Assembly: GCA_020634855.1 (NCBI GenBank)
Contig: JACKAU010000002.1
Coordinates: forward strand, 310,001-374,000
Length of the DNA: 64,000 bases
Direction of reading: 5' to 3'
Source: Anaerolineales bacterium
GTDB lineage: Bacteria > Chloroflexota > Anaerolineae > 4572-78 > J111
Position numbers and translations under genes: made by a program. Below, one piece after another: positions 8,449 to 17,102 of this stretch. How positions within the stretch are numbered: the first letter of the stretch is position 1; every line of letters begins with the position of its first letter. Under the pieces are notes generated by a model. That model was not told the origin of the DNA. It saw only the letters and a program-made list of their open reading frames with translations, and ran no database searches.

Positions 8449-8516
8449 TGGGGAGTAGGAAGCAAGGAATAGGCGTGAAAACCGATTACTTCTTACTCCT
8501 TGCTCCCTACTTCCCA
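8449..8516. repeat. Intergenic inverted repeat
   Basis: Arms of 23 bases (8449-8471 and 8494-8516) match at 20 positions; one arm reads TGGGGAGTAGGAAGCAAGGA. It lies in the 325-base gap 8423-8747, which otherwise shows only an AAGGAG ribosome-binding site before GTG 8748. It could terminate rarA or be a dispersed element. Confidence 0.7.
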
Positions 8517-8747
8517 TGTCGTCAGTACTGAACCATTGGTTTTTCGGTATTTCCTGAACACGGTAGCAACTGGGGTTAAACAAGAAGTTTAAAGACCGGA
8601 TTTGGCTGAATGTGTGCCCGGGTCAAATCAACCTTCCCTGAAAACAATTTTTTTAGCAAGTTTCCCAAAATCACTCGCTTAGATCTCAACGAGGAGAGCC
8701 AAGATCACCGCGCTCTGTAATTTCGGGTTACCTAAGGAGAATATAGC

Positions 8748-10529
8748 GTGACCTTCGAAATGCTGTTGGCCTTTGCCATTTTAGTTGGAGCCTTAGTCGT
8801 TTTTATACTCGATATCTATCCCGTTGATTTTGTGGCGTTTGGGATTATGGCTTTAATTTTGGTACTAGGTCCTATTCTTAATGTTACACCGGAAGAAGCC
8901 ATCTCCGGTTTTAGTAATCCGGCCACCATTACCATTCTAGCCATGTTCATCTTGAGCGCCGGGGTATATCGAACCGGGATGATTAATTTGCTGGCCCATC
9001 ACATGGTGCGCATTGCCGGCAATAGTGAAATACGGCAGCTATTAATGGTTATGGTTGTGGTAGCTCCCATTTCCGCGTTCATCAACAATACGGCGGCGGT
9101 GGCTATATTAATCCCTTCCGTGCTGACTCTGGCTCGTGAGCACAAACGTCCCCCTTCAAAACTGTTGATCCCCCTCTCTTATTTTTCGCAAATGGCCGGG
9201 GCGGTCACCCTGATTGGAACGGCCACCAATATTTTAGCCAGCACTCTTGCAGAACGGGCCGGCTATGGCGGATTTCGTATGTTCGAGTTCTCGCATATCG
9301 GGTTGATGGTCTTTGCCACCGGGGCAGCTTACCTTCTATTTATCGGTCGCTGGATGCTGCCCTATCGATCACACGAAAAGGAAATTTCTGAGGCCTACCA
9401 AATGAAGGAGTACCTGACCGAAGTCATTATTCTGGAAAAATCACCATTTGTCGGCAAAACCATAGTCGACAGCCGCTTGAGAGAGCAGTTTGATATTCAT
9501 GTGCTAGAAATTGTCAGGAATGGACATAAATTAAACCATCCTTTGGCCGACAAATACATTCACCCAAACGATATCTTATTCATCAAAACCAACACCAAAC
9601 AACTTCTCAGGCTTCAGGAGAGCGGCGGCTTGATGATTGAAACGGAAGTGCGCTGGGGAGACCCGCTTAAGCGCACTCGGCGGGGTATTTTGGAGGCCGT
9701 GATTGGCCCTAATTCAGATTTAATTGGCGGCACCCTAGAAACCACCAACTTTCGACATCACTACAATTGCACAGTTATCGCTATCCGAAAACATGGAGAG
9801 GTCATTCGAGATCGGCTTAGTCAGGTGGTCCTCAATTTTGGCGATACGCTGCTGCTACGTGGAACACCGGCGGCTTTAGACCAGATCAAACGGGAATCCG
9901 GCTTCATTGTTACCGAAGAAATGCAACAAGAGGAATTTCGGCGAGAAAAGATTCCGGTCGCCTTGGCGATTATTGGCGGCGTTGCCCTCATAGCGGCGCT
10001 GGGGTATCCTATTTTGATTATGGCCATTGTCGGCAGCGTATTGATGGTGTTGACCGGCTGCTTGAAAGTAAACGAACTACACGAAGCCATTCGTTGGGAT
10101 GTTATCTTTTTGCTAGCCGGTCTCATTCCGTTGGGGCTGGCTTTGCAGCGTACCGGCGGCGCTCAATTCTTGGCCGATCTGGCGACCATGTCCGCCGACC
10201 ATGCCCCGCCTATCGTCGTTTTAGGCATCTTTTATTTGATGACAGTTATTTTAGCCGAATTCATCTCTCATAGCGCGGCGGTGGTAATAATGGTGCCGGT
10301 TGGCATCGCCACGGCTGAAGCGTTAGGTCTGAATGCGCGGGCGTTTATCCTGGCCAGCATGTTCGCCGCCGCCATGAGTTTCTCCACGCCGGTCAGTTAC
10401 CAAACAAATGTCATGGTTTATGGCCCTGGCGGTTACAAATTTTTTGACTTCACCCGGGTTGGCGCGCCGCTGACTTTATTGTTGGCGATTGCCACTCCCA
10501 TCTATATCTACTGGATGTGGGGGCTATAA
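8748..10529 (+). CDS. SLC13/DASS-type permease with two TrkA-C domains
   Basis: A 593-residue inner-membrane transporter starting at GTG 8748 behind TAAGGAGA. Two blocks of membrane helices (about 3-205 and 400-590) flank a soluble insert. The insert has two TrkA-C-like domains: about 224-290 (SPFVGKTIVDSRLREQFDIH) and about 310-380 (VIGPNSDLIGGTLETTNFRH). Conserved membrane motifs are INNTAAVAILIP and, in the second half, EFISHSAAVVIMVP. Family members move dicarboxylates, sulfate or other anions with Na+; TrkA-C domains probably gate transport on a ligand. The substrate cannot be read from the sequence. It is convergent with the amidotransferase gene, five bases apart. Confidence 0.88.
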   Translation: MTFEMLLAFAILVGALVVFILDIYPVDFVAFGIMALILVLGPILNVTPEEAISGFSNPATITILAMFILSAGVYRTGMINLLAHHMVRIAGNSEIRQLLMVMVVVAPISAFINNTAAVAILIPSVLTLAREHKRPPSKLLIPLSYFSQMAGAVTLIGTATNILASTLAERAGYGGFRMFEFSHIGLMVFATGAAYLLFIGRWMLPYRSHEKEISEAYQMKEYLTEVIILEKSPFVGKTIVDSRLREQFDIHVLEIVRNGHKLNHPLADKYIHPNDILFIKTNTKQLLRLQESGGLMIETEVRWGDPLKRTRRGILEAVIGPNSDLIGGTLETTNFRHHYNCTVIAIRKHGEVIRDRLSQVVLNFGDTLLLRGTPAALDQIKRESGFIVTEEMQQEEFRREKIPVALAIIGGVALIAALGYPILIMAIVGSVLMVLTGCLKVNELHEAIRWDVIFLLAGLIPLGLALQRTGGAQFLADLATMSADHAPPIVVLGIFYLMTVILAEFISHSAAVVIMVPVGIATAEALGLNARAFILASMFAAAMSFSTPVSYQTNVMVYGPGGYKFFDFTRVGAPLTLLLAIATPIYIYWMWGL

Positions 10530-10534
10530 TTGAG

Positions 10535-11284
10535 CTAATGATTGCGGGTGGCTTCAATAAAGGCTTCAAAAAGCTGACGGGCCGAAGTGTGCTCGTTAAC
10601 CAACTCTTCAGGATGCCACTGCACACCCAGACCAAAGGGATGATCGGCCACTTCAAGCGCTTCAACCAGGCCGTCGTCGGCACAGGCAGCAATACGCAAC
10701 ACAGGGGGGACATCCTTGATGCCCTGATGATGAAGACTGTTCACCGGAATCCGCTCGCTGCCCACGATTTTACCCAATGTTGACGATTTTTCGACATTCA
10801 CCTCATGAGCGATGAAATAGCGCGGGAAACGGTTGTCGGTGTAGTAGAAGTCGTGCCGGATGGGGTTTTTAAATTGCTTGGCCACATCTTGCCACAATGT
10901 TCCGCCGACGGCCACATTCATCACTTGAATGCCCCGACAAATGGCAAAAAATGGTTTTTGGCGCTCCATCGTCAGTCGCATCAGTTCAAGTTCGTGAATG
11001 TCCCGTACTCTCTGAATGTCCGATAGGTTATCGACAGCCGGTTTTTCGTTATATAAGGCCGGATCAACGTCGCCGCCGCCGGAGAACAGGATACCATCGA
11101 CTCGATTGAAAATTTCTGTAAGTTGGTAGCCGTTTACTTCAACCGGAATCAAAATCGGGATGCCACCGACTTGCAGAACCGCGTCCGTGTACGATTTGTT
11201 TTGCGCGTTGATGATACGTCCAGGATAGACCCCGCTAATATCAGGGCGACAAGAAATACCGATGAGGGGATGTTGACGAGACAG
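10535..11284 (-). CDS. Class I glutamine amidotransferase (peptidase C26, gamma-glutamyl hydrolase/PuuD-like), CTG start proposed
   Basis: The family core is plain: nucleophile in FFAICRGIQVMNVAVGGTL, the His-Glu pair in GVQWHPE, and SGGGDVDPALY. The longest frame with a standard start begins at TTG 11152, inside the domain. The frame stays open upstream and encodes the missing family N-terminus (PLIGISCRPDISGVYPGRII, then NAQNKSYTDAVLQVGGIPIL). The only sensible start there is CTG at 11284-11282, preceded by GGAGGA with six bases between, giving 249 residues, the normal family length. PuuD-type enzymes hydrolyse gamma-glutamyl-GABA; this one's substrate is not determined. No polyamine genes are nearby. 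Confidence 0.82.
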   Translation of the reverse strand: MSRQHPLIGISCRPDISGVYPGRIINAQNKSYTDAVLQVGGIPILIPVEVNGYQLTEIFNRVDGILFSGGGDVDPALYNEKPAVDNLSDIQRVRDIHELELMRLTMERQKPFFAICRGIQVMNVAVGGTLWQDVAKQFKNPIRHDFYYTDNRFPRYFIAHEVNVEKSSTLGKIVGSERIPVNSLHHQGIKDVPPVLRIAACADDGLVEALEVADHPFGLGVQWHPEELVNEHTSARQLFEAFIEATRNH

Positions 11285-11518
11285 TGTATATCCTCCGTTC
11301 AGGCCAGACCTGACAGGTTTCCGAATGATGGTTATGAGAACGGATCTGCCCGGTTGGAACCATAATTAAAGTAGAAATGGCGTTTAAAGACCCGTCAGGC
11401 CTTATCAGACCCGGCAGGCTGAGTAGTATGTAATTATCGTGCTAATTTGTGAAATTCGTGGCTAATTTTTAGGTCCTAGCAGATCAGCCAAGCGAAACCT
11501 CAACAAATCACACCGACC

Positions 11519-12172
11519 TCAACTTTCGGTCAAATTCAACCGAAAACCGTGTCCTCGAACTGTTTCAACGTATTTATTATTCGGATCGATTTCCGCAATG
11601 CGTTCCCTAAGCCGTCGAGCCAAGGCATCGATGGCCTGCTCCGAAACCCCTTCAGCTTCTTCTTCAGACCAAACCACCGCCACAACTTGGTCACGCGAAA
11701 CAACCTTACCTGAGTTGATGTATAAAAGTTCCAACAGATTATGCTGAGCCAATGATAAAGGGGGATCGATCTCTTTGCCCATCACCCATACGCGCTTGGC
11801 TGCTATGTCTAACCGGATGCCCGGTTTGTACTGCCCCAGGATGGCCGGGGCGGTCGCCTCTTCGGCTACAAACGTAGATTTAGCACACAAGGCAATCCCA
11901 ATTTCGTCGCCGTTGCGAATCAATTTCGGCTCGTGCGATACCGGCTGGCCGTTTAAAAATGTACCATTTTTGCTGCCCAAGTCGCGTAAAACATAGTAGC
12001 CGTCCGGCGTCAAAGCAATCTCAGCATGGCGACGGGAGACTTGGCGATCATCAATTTGGATATCGCTATCCGATTCGCGACCGATAACGGTCCGATCTTT
12101 AACTAAAGGCCATTGCGTTTTAGGGCTGTTACCCTCTTGAATCAACAGCATGGCGACTTCACTTCTAGACAT
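11519..12172 (-). CDS. FHA domain-winged-helix regulator
   Basis: A 217-residue cytoplasmic protein. ATG 12172 is preferred over TTG 12193 because AAGGGG lies about eight bases upstream. Residues 8-103 are an FHA phosphothreonine-binding domain with GR at 31-32, SRRH at 46-49 and NG at 69-70. Residues 118-213 are an OmpR-type winged helix (LSLAQHNLLELLYINSGKVV and the wing YVETVRGHGFRL). It is divergent from a Ser/Thr kinase 168 bases away, so phosphorylation-dependent DNA binding is likely, comparable with EmbR-PknH in mycobacteria although the domain order differs. The 234-base gap downstream (11285-11518) holds short repeat-like sequence and no gene. Confidence 0.88.
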   Translation of the reverse strand: MSRSEVAMLLIQEGNSPKTQWPLVKDRTVIGRESDSDIQIDDRQVSRRHAEIALTPDGYYVLRDLGSKNGTFLNGQPVSHEPKLIRNGDEIGIALCAKSTFVAEEATAPAILGQYKPGIRLDIAAKRVWVMGKEIDPPLSLAQHNLLELLYINSGKVVSRDQVVAVVWSEEEAEGVSEQAIDALARRLRERIAEIDPNNKYVETVRGHGFRLNLTES

Positions 12173-12299
12173 TGTTATTGCCCCTTGAATCAACTATAAT
12201 TAATGTTGAGTCTTTCCTCTTTTGACAGAATATGTTTGTTCAGTTAAGCTATCAACAGCCACGCGATCGGGTGACTGCCGTCATCCAGTCGGATTCTTA

Positions 12300-12315
12300 G
12301 TACATCTAGGTGTAC
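12300..12315. promoter_or_regulatory. Possible operator upstream of the Ser/Thr kinase
   Basis: GTACATCTAGGTGTAC is a near-perfect palindrome 24 bases before the kinase ATG, within the gap shared with the FHA-winged-helix regulator. A TTGACA at 12223 starts a possible promoter further upstream. The neighbouring regulator is the natural candidate to bind here; this is inference. Confidence 0.35.
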
Positions 12316-12339
12316 ATAATTAATTGGAGAAGAAGAGAG

Positions 12340-13386
12340 ATGTCAGACCTGTTGACCCCTGGCACTATCCTGTGGTCTCGATACCGCATTTTAGATTTAG
12401 TGGGTCAGGGCGGCATGGGCGCAATCTACAAAGCCGAAGATTTACGTCTAGAAGGTCGCCTATGCGCGATCAAAGAAGTCGTACCAGACTCTAATAATTC
12501 AAAAACATTTCTAGAGCAATCTCAGGCGGCGTTTCACCGCGAAGCCAGCATTTTGGCGCGCCTGGACCACCCTAACCTGCCTAAAGTTTCAGATTTCTTT
12601 TTGTTTAACGGCCGCGACTATCTGGTTATGGATTTTGTACCCGGCCAGGATTTACGAGAAATTATCGAGAACGCCCGGCACAAAAAGCAGTTTATTCCCG
12701 AAGAACAGGTCATGACCTGGACAGAGCAGTTGATCAATGCACTGGATTATCTGCACCAACAAGATCCTCCGGTGCTTCACCGGGATATCAAACCTTCTAA
12801 TATTAAGCTTACCCCCAACGGCACCATCAAACTGGTTGATTTTGGGTTGGTCAAGCTCATGGTTCCTGATGATAATCGAACAATTACGGTTTTGCAAGGT
12901 AGAGCGACGATTCAGTATGCGCCCCTTGAACAGATCGGCGGCGATTCCGGCCATACGGATGTTCGCTCCGATATCTACTCGCTAGGAGCGACGCTGTACC
13001 ATTTACTCACCAATCTCCCACCGCCCGATGCTAAAAGTCGCTACATTCGCGCCAAGTATGACCCCCAACTAAGTATTCGTGAGATCAATGCCGATGTATC
13101 GCCGCAAACCGAACAGGCGATTCTACACGCGATGGGTTTACATCCGGGCGACCGGCCGGACAGTGTTAAACAATTCGAACACGAGCTACTAGCCCATGGC
13201 CCGATAGTAATCAACGGGCGAACCGTCAATGGTTGGCGTGCTGCTGTCTGGCGCAACCGGGTACTGCTGGCATTGATCACCGCGCTGCTAACCTTGGCCA
13301 TGATTTTAACCTTTACACCCGGCCCTTCAATCCCAACCGGCGCTGCACCCACCACCATTGCCCCGGTGAGTGAAGTCACCCGCTAG
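12340..13386 (+). CDS. Ser/Thr protein kinase with C-terminal membrane anchor
   Basis: A 348-residue Hanks-type kinase from ATG 12340 (MSDLLTPGT), with GGAGAAGAAGAGAG as RBS. It has a Gly-rich loop GQGGMG at 22-27, Lys-45, catalytic HRD at 147-149 and DFG at 167-169, so it should be active. A single membrane helix lies at about 306-325, followed by a short outside tail with no sensor domain. It faces the FHA-winged-helix gene across a shared promoter region and overlaps the end of the convergent GH3-like gene by 11 bases. The likely partner is the FHA regulator. Confidence 0.93.
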   Translation: MSDLLTPGTILWSRYRILDLVGQGGMGAIYKAEDLRLEGRLCAIKEVVPDSNNSKTFLEQSQAAFHREASILARLDHPNLPKVSDFFLFNGRDYLVMDFVPGQDLREIIENARHKKQFIPEEQVMTWTEQLINALDYLHQQDPPVLHRDIKPSNIKLTPNGTIKLVDFGLVKLMVPDDNRTITVLQGRATIQYAPLEQIGGDSGHTDVRSDIYSLGATLYHLLTNLPPPDAKSRYIRAKYDPQLSIREINADVSPQTEQAILHAMGLHPGDRPDSVKQFEHELLAHGPIVINGRTVNGWRAAVWRNRVLLALITALLTLAMILTFTPGPSIPTGAAPTTIAPVSEVTR

Positions 13387-16291
13387 AGGTGGTTCGGCGA
13401 TTGGCCGGCTTCTTCCAAAAAACCCGGCCCGGCTTCAAATGCCAGATGAGCACCCCTACAATTGAAAAAACCAGGGCGAACAGCGGTGCAACCCAATGGC
13501 CGACAATATTCTGCCGAATCAATGTTTCTACCAGTGGGGCTTCATAAAAAGCGATCCCAATGATGGTAAAAAAGATATAGCCAACTAAACCCGAGGCCAA
13601 CGCCACTAACGCCCCTCGGAGCCGTTCTTCTAAAGCAAATCGTTCACCGCCCAAGGTGAAGGCAATTCCCCCAATCGTTAACGAGCCGATAATAGAATAA
13701 ACCAGATCGATGTACGTAACCGGTCTGTCCGGTAACGGTGGTTGTAACAATAGCGGCGGGGGAACCGCCGTTGGTGTCGTGGTCGGTTCTGTCGGGGTGG
13801 CGCTAGGTGTATCGGTGGGCGTTTCCGTAGCAACGGGCGTACTGGTTGAGGTTGGCGTCAATGTCACGGTCGGGGTCGGTGTATCGACAATGCCGGGGCC
13901 AATATTGACCACCTCCGACTGGGCGGCCAGATCGCTGGAAGCTCTGACCGACAGCGGCGTATCTCGTTCTTTGACGATCACTGTTTCAGCTACGCCGTTA
14001 ACCGTACGAGCCTCAATAGGACCTAACCCCAACCCTTCCAGCGGATACGATCTGAAAAAGTTCACGATCGACCCATCGGGCACCGGATGGCCGTTTTTAT
14101 CGACGATTTTACCGGTGCGGATGAGAATGCCCTCACCTACATCCAGATCAATGGTTAGATCATTTTCTAACGGCGCTTCAAACGGGATGATTTCCCCTGA
14201 ACTACTAATTTTATTAATCAGATCAAGCTGAATCACTTGAGTTGGATTCGGACTCAGATCAAGCGGCCCAATAGCCGGAACCTCCACCGGCGAAGCGCCG
14301 GCCGGCTCAAATTGTTGAAATAGCACTCTGGCAGCAGCCTCCAAGTAGCTAGGCATTTTACTGTAGAAGGCGTAATAAGCGGTCAACTGGCTGATTTCGG
14401 TTTCGCCCAAAAAATAGGGGGCGTTAAAGGCAAAAAGGATTAAATTCTTGTTGCGCAAATTGTCAAATCGATTTCGCAGCAGCGAAATGACGGCATCCGA
14501 TTCCGGGTACATTTCAGTATCGACATTAAGCATCCCAAAGATGATCCAATCTGCCTCGTCGATCAACTGGCCAACATCAGCGGTGCTGGCCGTGGTATTA
14601 TCTGAAGAAAGCCAGGCCTTTAAATCAACAAAACTAAGGCTATTGATGTGATCGGCAGAGACCTGGCCTGTCGCTTCCGGCCCAAAGAGTCGCATCACGA
14701 TATCTTCTAGAGCAGTAGTAGGGATAAGCCGGAACTGCGGGCAGTCTGAGCAATCACGAACCAACCGATCATCGGTAAAGATCAGGATATTTTCGCCCGG
14801 CTGCGGTGGATCGGGCAGCGGTACACGCGCTGCGGCAGCGCCCGGGGTGATCCGAGTCACTCCAGCTTGGGCAATTCGATCCAAATCTATTTCAACGCTA
14901 CCCAGACCGCTCAAATTCTCAAAGGGCTGCACCCCAGAACTATTCACCAAATCTTGACCATAGAGCTTGATTTTAGCTCTAATAATTCGTCGCACCGAGC
15001 GATCAATGGCCGTCTGAAAATTCAAATCGTTCTGATATTTATCCTGAAAAAACAGAATGGCATCCTTGATGTTAGCGAGTTGGGCGTCGGCATCATCTTC
15101 AAAAGCAAAATCGGTCAGAGACAAAATATCGCTGCCGGCCAAAAAAGCATCCTGAGTTAAGCGGCGGGCCGGAAAAACCTCGCTACCGGCGGCAATACTG
15201 CCCAAGGCCGCGGGCGCGCCCAGCGGCGCGCTGATAATCAACCCGCCCGCATCGCGCCAGGGGGCCAATTCGTCGAGGGCCAATAAAGCCGGGAGGTTTC
15301 GGGCGTCAAAGCTGATCGGCACGTTACCTTGTAAGCCTTGATAGCGAACGTGTGAGGTCATCAAACCGTCCGTTATCGCTGCCGGCTCGGCGGCAGTCAG
15401 GTCTGTCACCTGAAAAAACGGATACAGTTCACCTTCACGCAAATCATCCAGCGATTTAAAGATGGTGGGCACTTCCTGATTGATTTCACGGTCGCTGCTG
15501 CCAAAGCCCGGAAAGTGTTTAGATATGGTTAAGAGGCGGCCGTCGCTGCCCTGGTGAACACCTTGGATATAAGCGCGGCCCAACTCGCCGACCCAAAACG
15601 GGTGACCGCCAAAAGTGCGTGTGCCTAAACCATTGCCTTGATCAAGCCGGGGGTTATCCAGAATATCTAACGACGGCCCAAACAACATATTAACGCCCAA
15701 CCGTGATAAATCGTGACCGACAACCTGCCCCATTTCTCGCGCATTTTCAGGATCCCAGGTTGCGCCGATAGCCATCTGGTTGGGAATATCGACCATATCG
15801 CCCCGAATTTGGGTTTCGGGGAAGCCGTCGCCTTCGTGATTGGCGGCAATAAAGAGAGGAATGGAAGTATAACTCTGCTCATCCGGGGTTGTAACCGACC
15901 CGGTAACGGTTGAGGTTGCTGTAATAGGCGGCGGCGTTTGGGCCAAAGTCTGCAAATTATTATTTAGCTGCAATACTTGAGCTGGGGTCGATTGGGAGTT
16001 AAAAAAGTTCCTATTTTCAGCCGAAATATAGACTCCGCCCACGCGATACTGCTGGATCAACTCCGCAATTTCCGAATCAGCGCCCACCTCGGTACCCTGA
16101 AACGAGACAAGAAAAAGTTGACCAACCCGTTCGGCCGGGGTGAGTTGGTTGAAAACCGCCTCCACCGCCGCATCTAAATCGGCCTCCGTGTCTTGAGCCA
16201 GCACCTTTGTTGGCGAACCAGAACCCAGGAACATGATTAAGATGAGCAAGAGAGGAAGTATGTAGGGTCTGCGTCTTTCGCCAATGTACAC
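13376..16291 (-). CDS. Exported GH3-like protein, probably not catalytic
   Basis: A 971-residue protein from GTG 16291. A signal peptide (about 8-32) is followed by a GH3 N-terminal (NagZ-like) barrel at about 45-460: RVGQLFLVSFQG, NMLFGPSLDI and KHFPGFG at 258-264. Where NagZ enzymes have the nucleophile in ISDDL, this protein has IISAPLG (Ala-355). The HGDT-DSH acid/base loop is also missing (FGSSDREINQ). A C-terminal region, a Thr/Pro-rich linker (about 838-875) and membrane helices follow. It is likely a wall-facing binding or scaffold protein made from an enzyme fold. It is the last gene of a long minus-strand run. Confidence 0.78.
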   Translation of the reverse strand: MYIGERRRPYILPLLLILIMFLGSGSPTKVLAQDTEADLDAAVEAVFNQLTPAERVGQLFLVSFQGTEVGADSEIAELIQQYRVGGVYISAENRNFFNSQSTPAQVLQLNNNLQTLAQTPPPITATSTVTGSVTTPDEQSYTSIPLFIAANHEGDGFPETQIRGDMVDIPNQMAIGATWDPENAREMGQVVGHDLSRLGVNMLFGPSLDILDNPRLDQGNGLGTRTFGGHPFWVGELGRAYIQGVHQGSDGRLLTISKHFPGFGSSDREINQEVPTIFKSLDDLREGELYPFFQVTDLTAAEPAAITDGLMTSHVRYQGLQGNVPISFDARNLPALLALDELAPWRDAGGLIISAPLGAPAALGSIAAGSEVFPARRLTQDAFLAGSDILSLTDFAFEDDADAQLANIKDAILFFQDKYQNDLNFQTAIDRSVRRIIRAKIKLYGQDLVNSSGVQPFENLSGLGSVEIDLDRIAQAGVTRITPGAAAARVPLPDPPQPGENILIFTDDRLVRDCSDCPQFRLIPTTALEDIVMRLFGPEATGQVSADHINSLSFVDLKAWLSSDNTTASTADVGQLIDEADWIIFGMLNVDTEMYPESDAVISLLRNRFDNLRNKNLILFAFNAPYFLGETEISQLTAYYAFYSKMPSYLEAAARVLFQQFEPAGASPVEVPAIGPLDLSPNPTQVIQLDLINKISSSGEIIPFEAPLENDLTIDLDVGEGILIRTGKIVDKNGHPVPDGSIVNFFRSYPLEGLGLGPIEARTVNGVAETVIVKERDTPLSVRASSDLAAQSEVVNIGPGIVDTPTPTVTLTPTSTSTPVATETPTDTPSATPTEPTTTPTAVPPPLLLQPPLPDRPVTYIDLVYSIIGSLTIGGIAFTLGGERFALEERLRGALVALASGLVGYIFFTIIGIAFYEAPLVETLIRQNIVGHWVAPLFALVFSIVGVLIWHLKPGRVFWKKPANRRTTSSG

Positions 16292-16382
16292 TCAGTCTAA
16301 TTCCTCATTATAAAAGCTATGTCGAAAGTATACTAACAATTAGAAGCAACGTCAACACCATTACTAATCCCGATCGAGACAG

Positions 16383-17096
16383 TTAGAGCGGATCTTTGGC
16401 CGGCCCTCCGGGCTGACGTGGGTACAGTTTGGGTGTTGGTTTGATTTTTTTTAGGATAACCAAATGCCGCTCAGCCGCCAAACCGGGAACCTCCACCGGT
16501 CGAACCTCGACGATTTTACCTCCCAAGATTCGGACGGCCCGCTCACCGGTTTCGATTTCTTCAACCGGATATTGCCCCTTTTGAGCGATGACCCAACCGC
16601 CCACTTTAACCAGGGGCAAAGTATATTCGGCCAGAACGGCCAGCCGGGAAACAGCCCGCGCCACAGCCAGATCGTAATGCTCCCGATGAACGGCCTGACG
16701 GCCGGCCTCTTCCGCTCGAGCCGTGACCACAGCGACATTCGTCAGCGCCAAGGTCTCGACCACGTGCCGGAGAAACGTCGTTTTTTTACCGGTCGATTCC
16801 AACAGCGCCATCGACAATTCAGGCCGGACAATTTTAAGCGGAATGCCCGGAAATCCGGCTCCACTACCGACATCGATGATCGAGCGAGGATTATTTAGCT
16901 CCGGCAACACCGTAAGTAGCGATAGGCTGTCGAGAAAATGTTTGACCGCCACCTCTCGCGGCTCAACAATTCGGGTCAGATTGAATTTTTCGTTCCAGGC
17001 CGCCAGTTCGCGTTGGTAGCTGACAAAGGCCCCAAGTTGATCCTCGGACAACGTCAAGTTAAAGTAGGTAGCCCCGGCTTGCAGAATTTCAATCAC
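16383..17096 (-). CDS. rsmG: 16S rRNA (guanine-527-N7) methyltransferase RsmG
   Basis: A 237-residue RsmG/GidB starting at GTG 17096. The family signatures are FNLTRI near residue 40, the SAM motif IIDVGSGAGFPGIPLKIVRP, and ESTGKKTTFLRHV. It methylates N7 of G527 in 16S rRNA using SAM, in the cytoplasm. It starts six bases after the RNase Z gene and is surely cotranscribed with it. The C-terminal extension is rich in basic residues and proline, slightly longer than usual. Confidence 0.95.
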   Translation of the reverse strand: MIEILQAGATYFNLTLSEDQLGAFVSYQRELAAWNEKFNLTRIVEPREVAVKHFLDSLSLLTVLPELNNPRSIIDVGSGAGFPGIPLKIVRPELSMALLESTGKKTTFLRHVVETLALTNVAVVTARAEEAGRQAVHREHYDLAVARAVSRLAVLAEYTLPLVKVGGWVIAQKGQYPVEEIETGERAVRILGGKIVEVRPVEVPGLAAERHLVILKKIKPTPKLYPRQPGGPAKDPL

Positions 17097-17102
17097 CGCC
17101 TG

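Noticed and set aside
13710..14231. Plus-strand frame of 173 codons rich in Val and Gly
   Set aside because: It is the complement of the Thr/Pro-rich linker of the GH3-like protein on the minus strand; no RBS.
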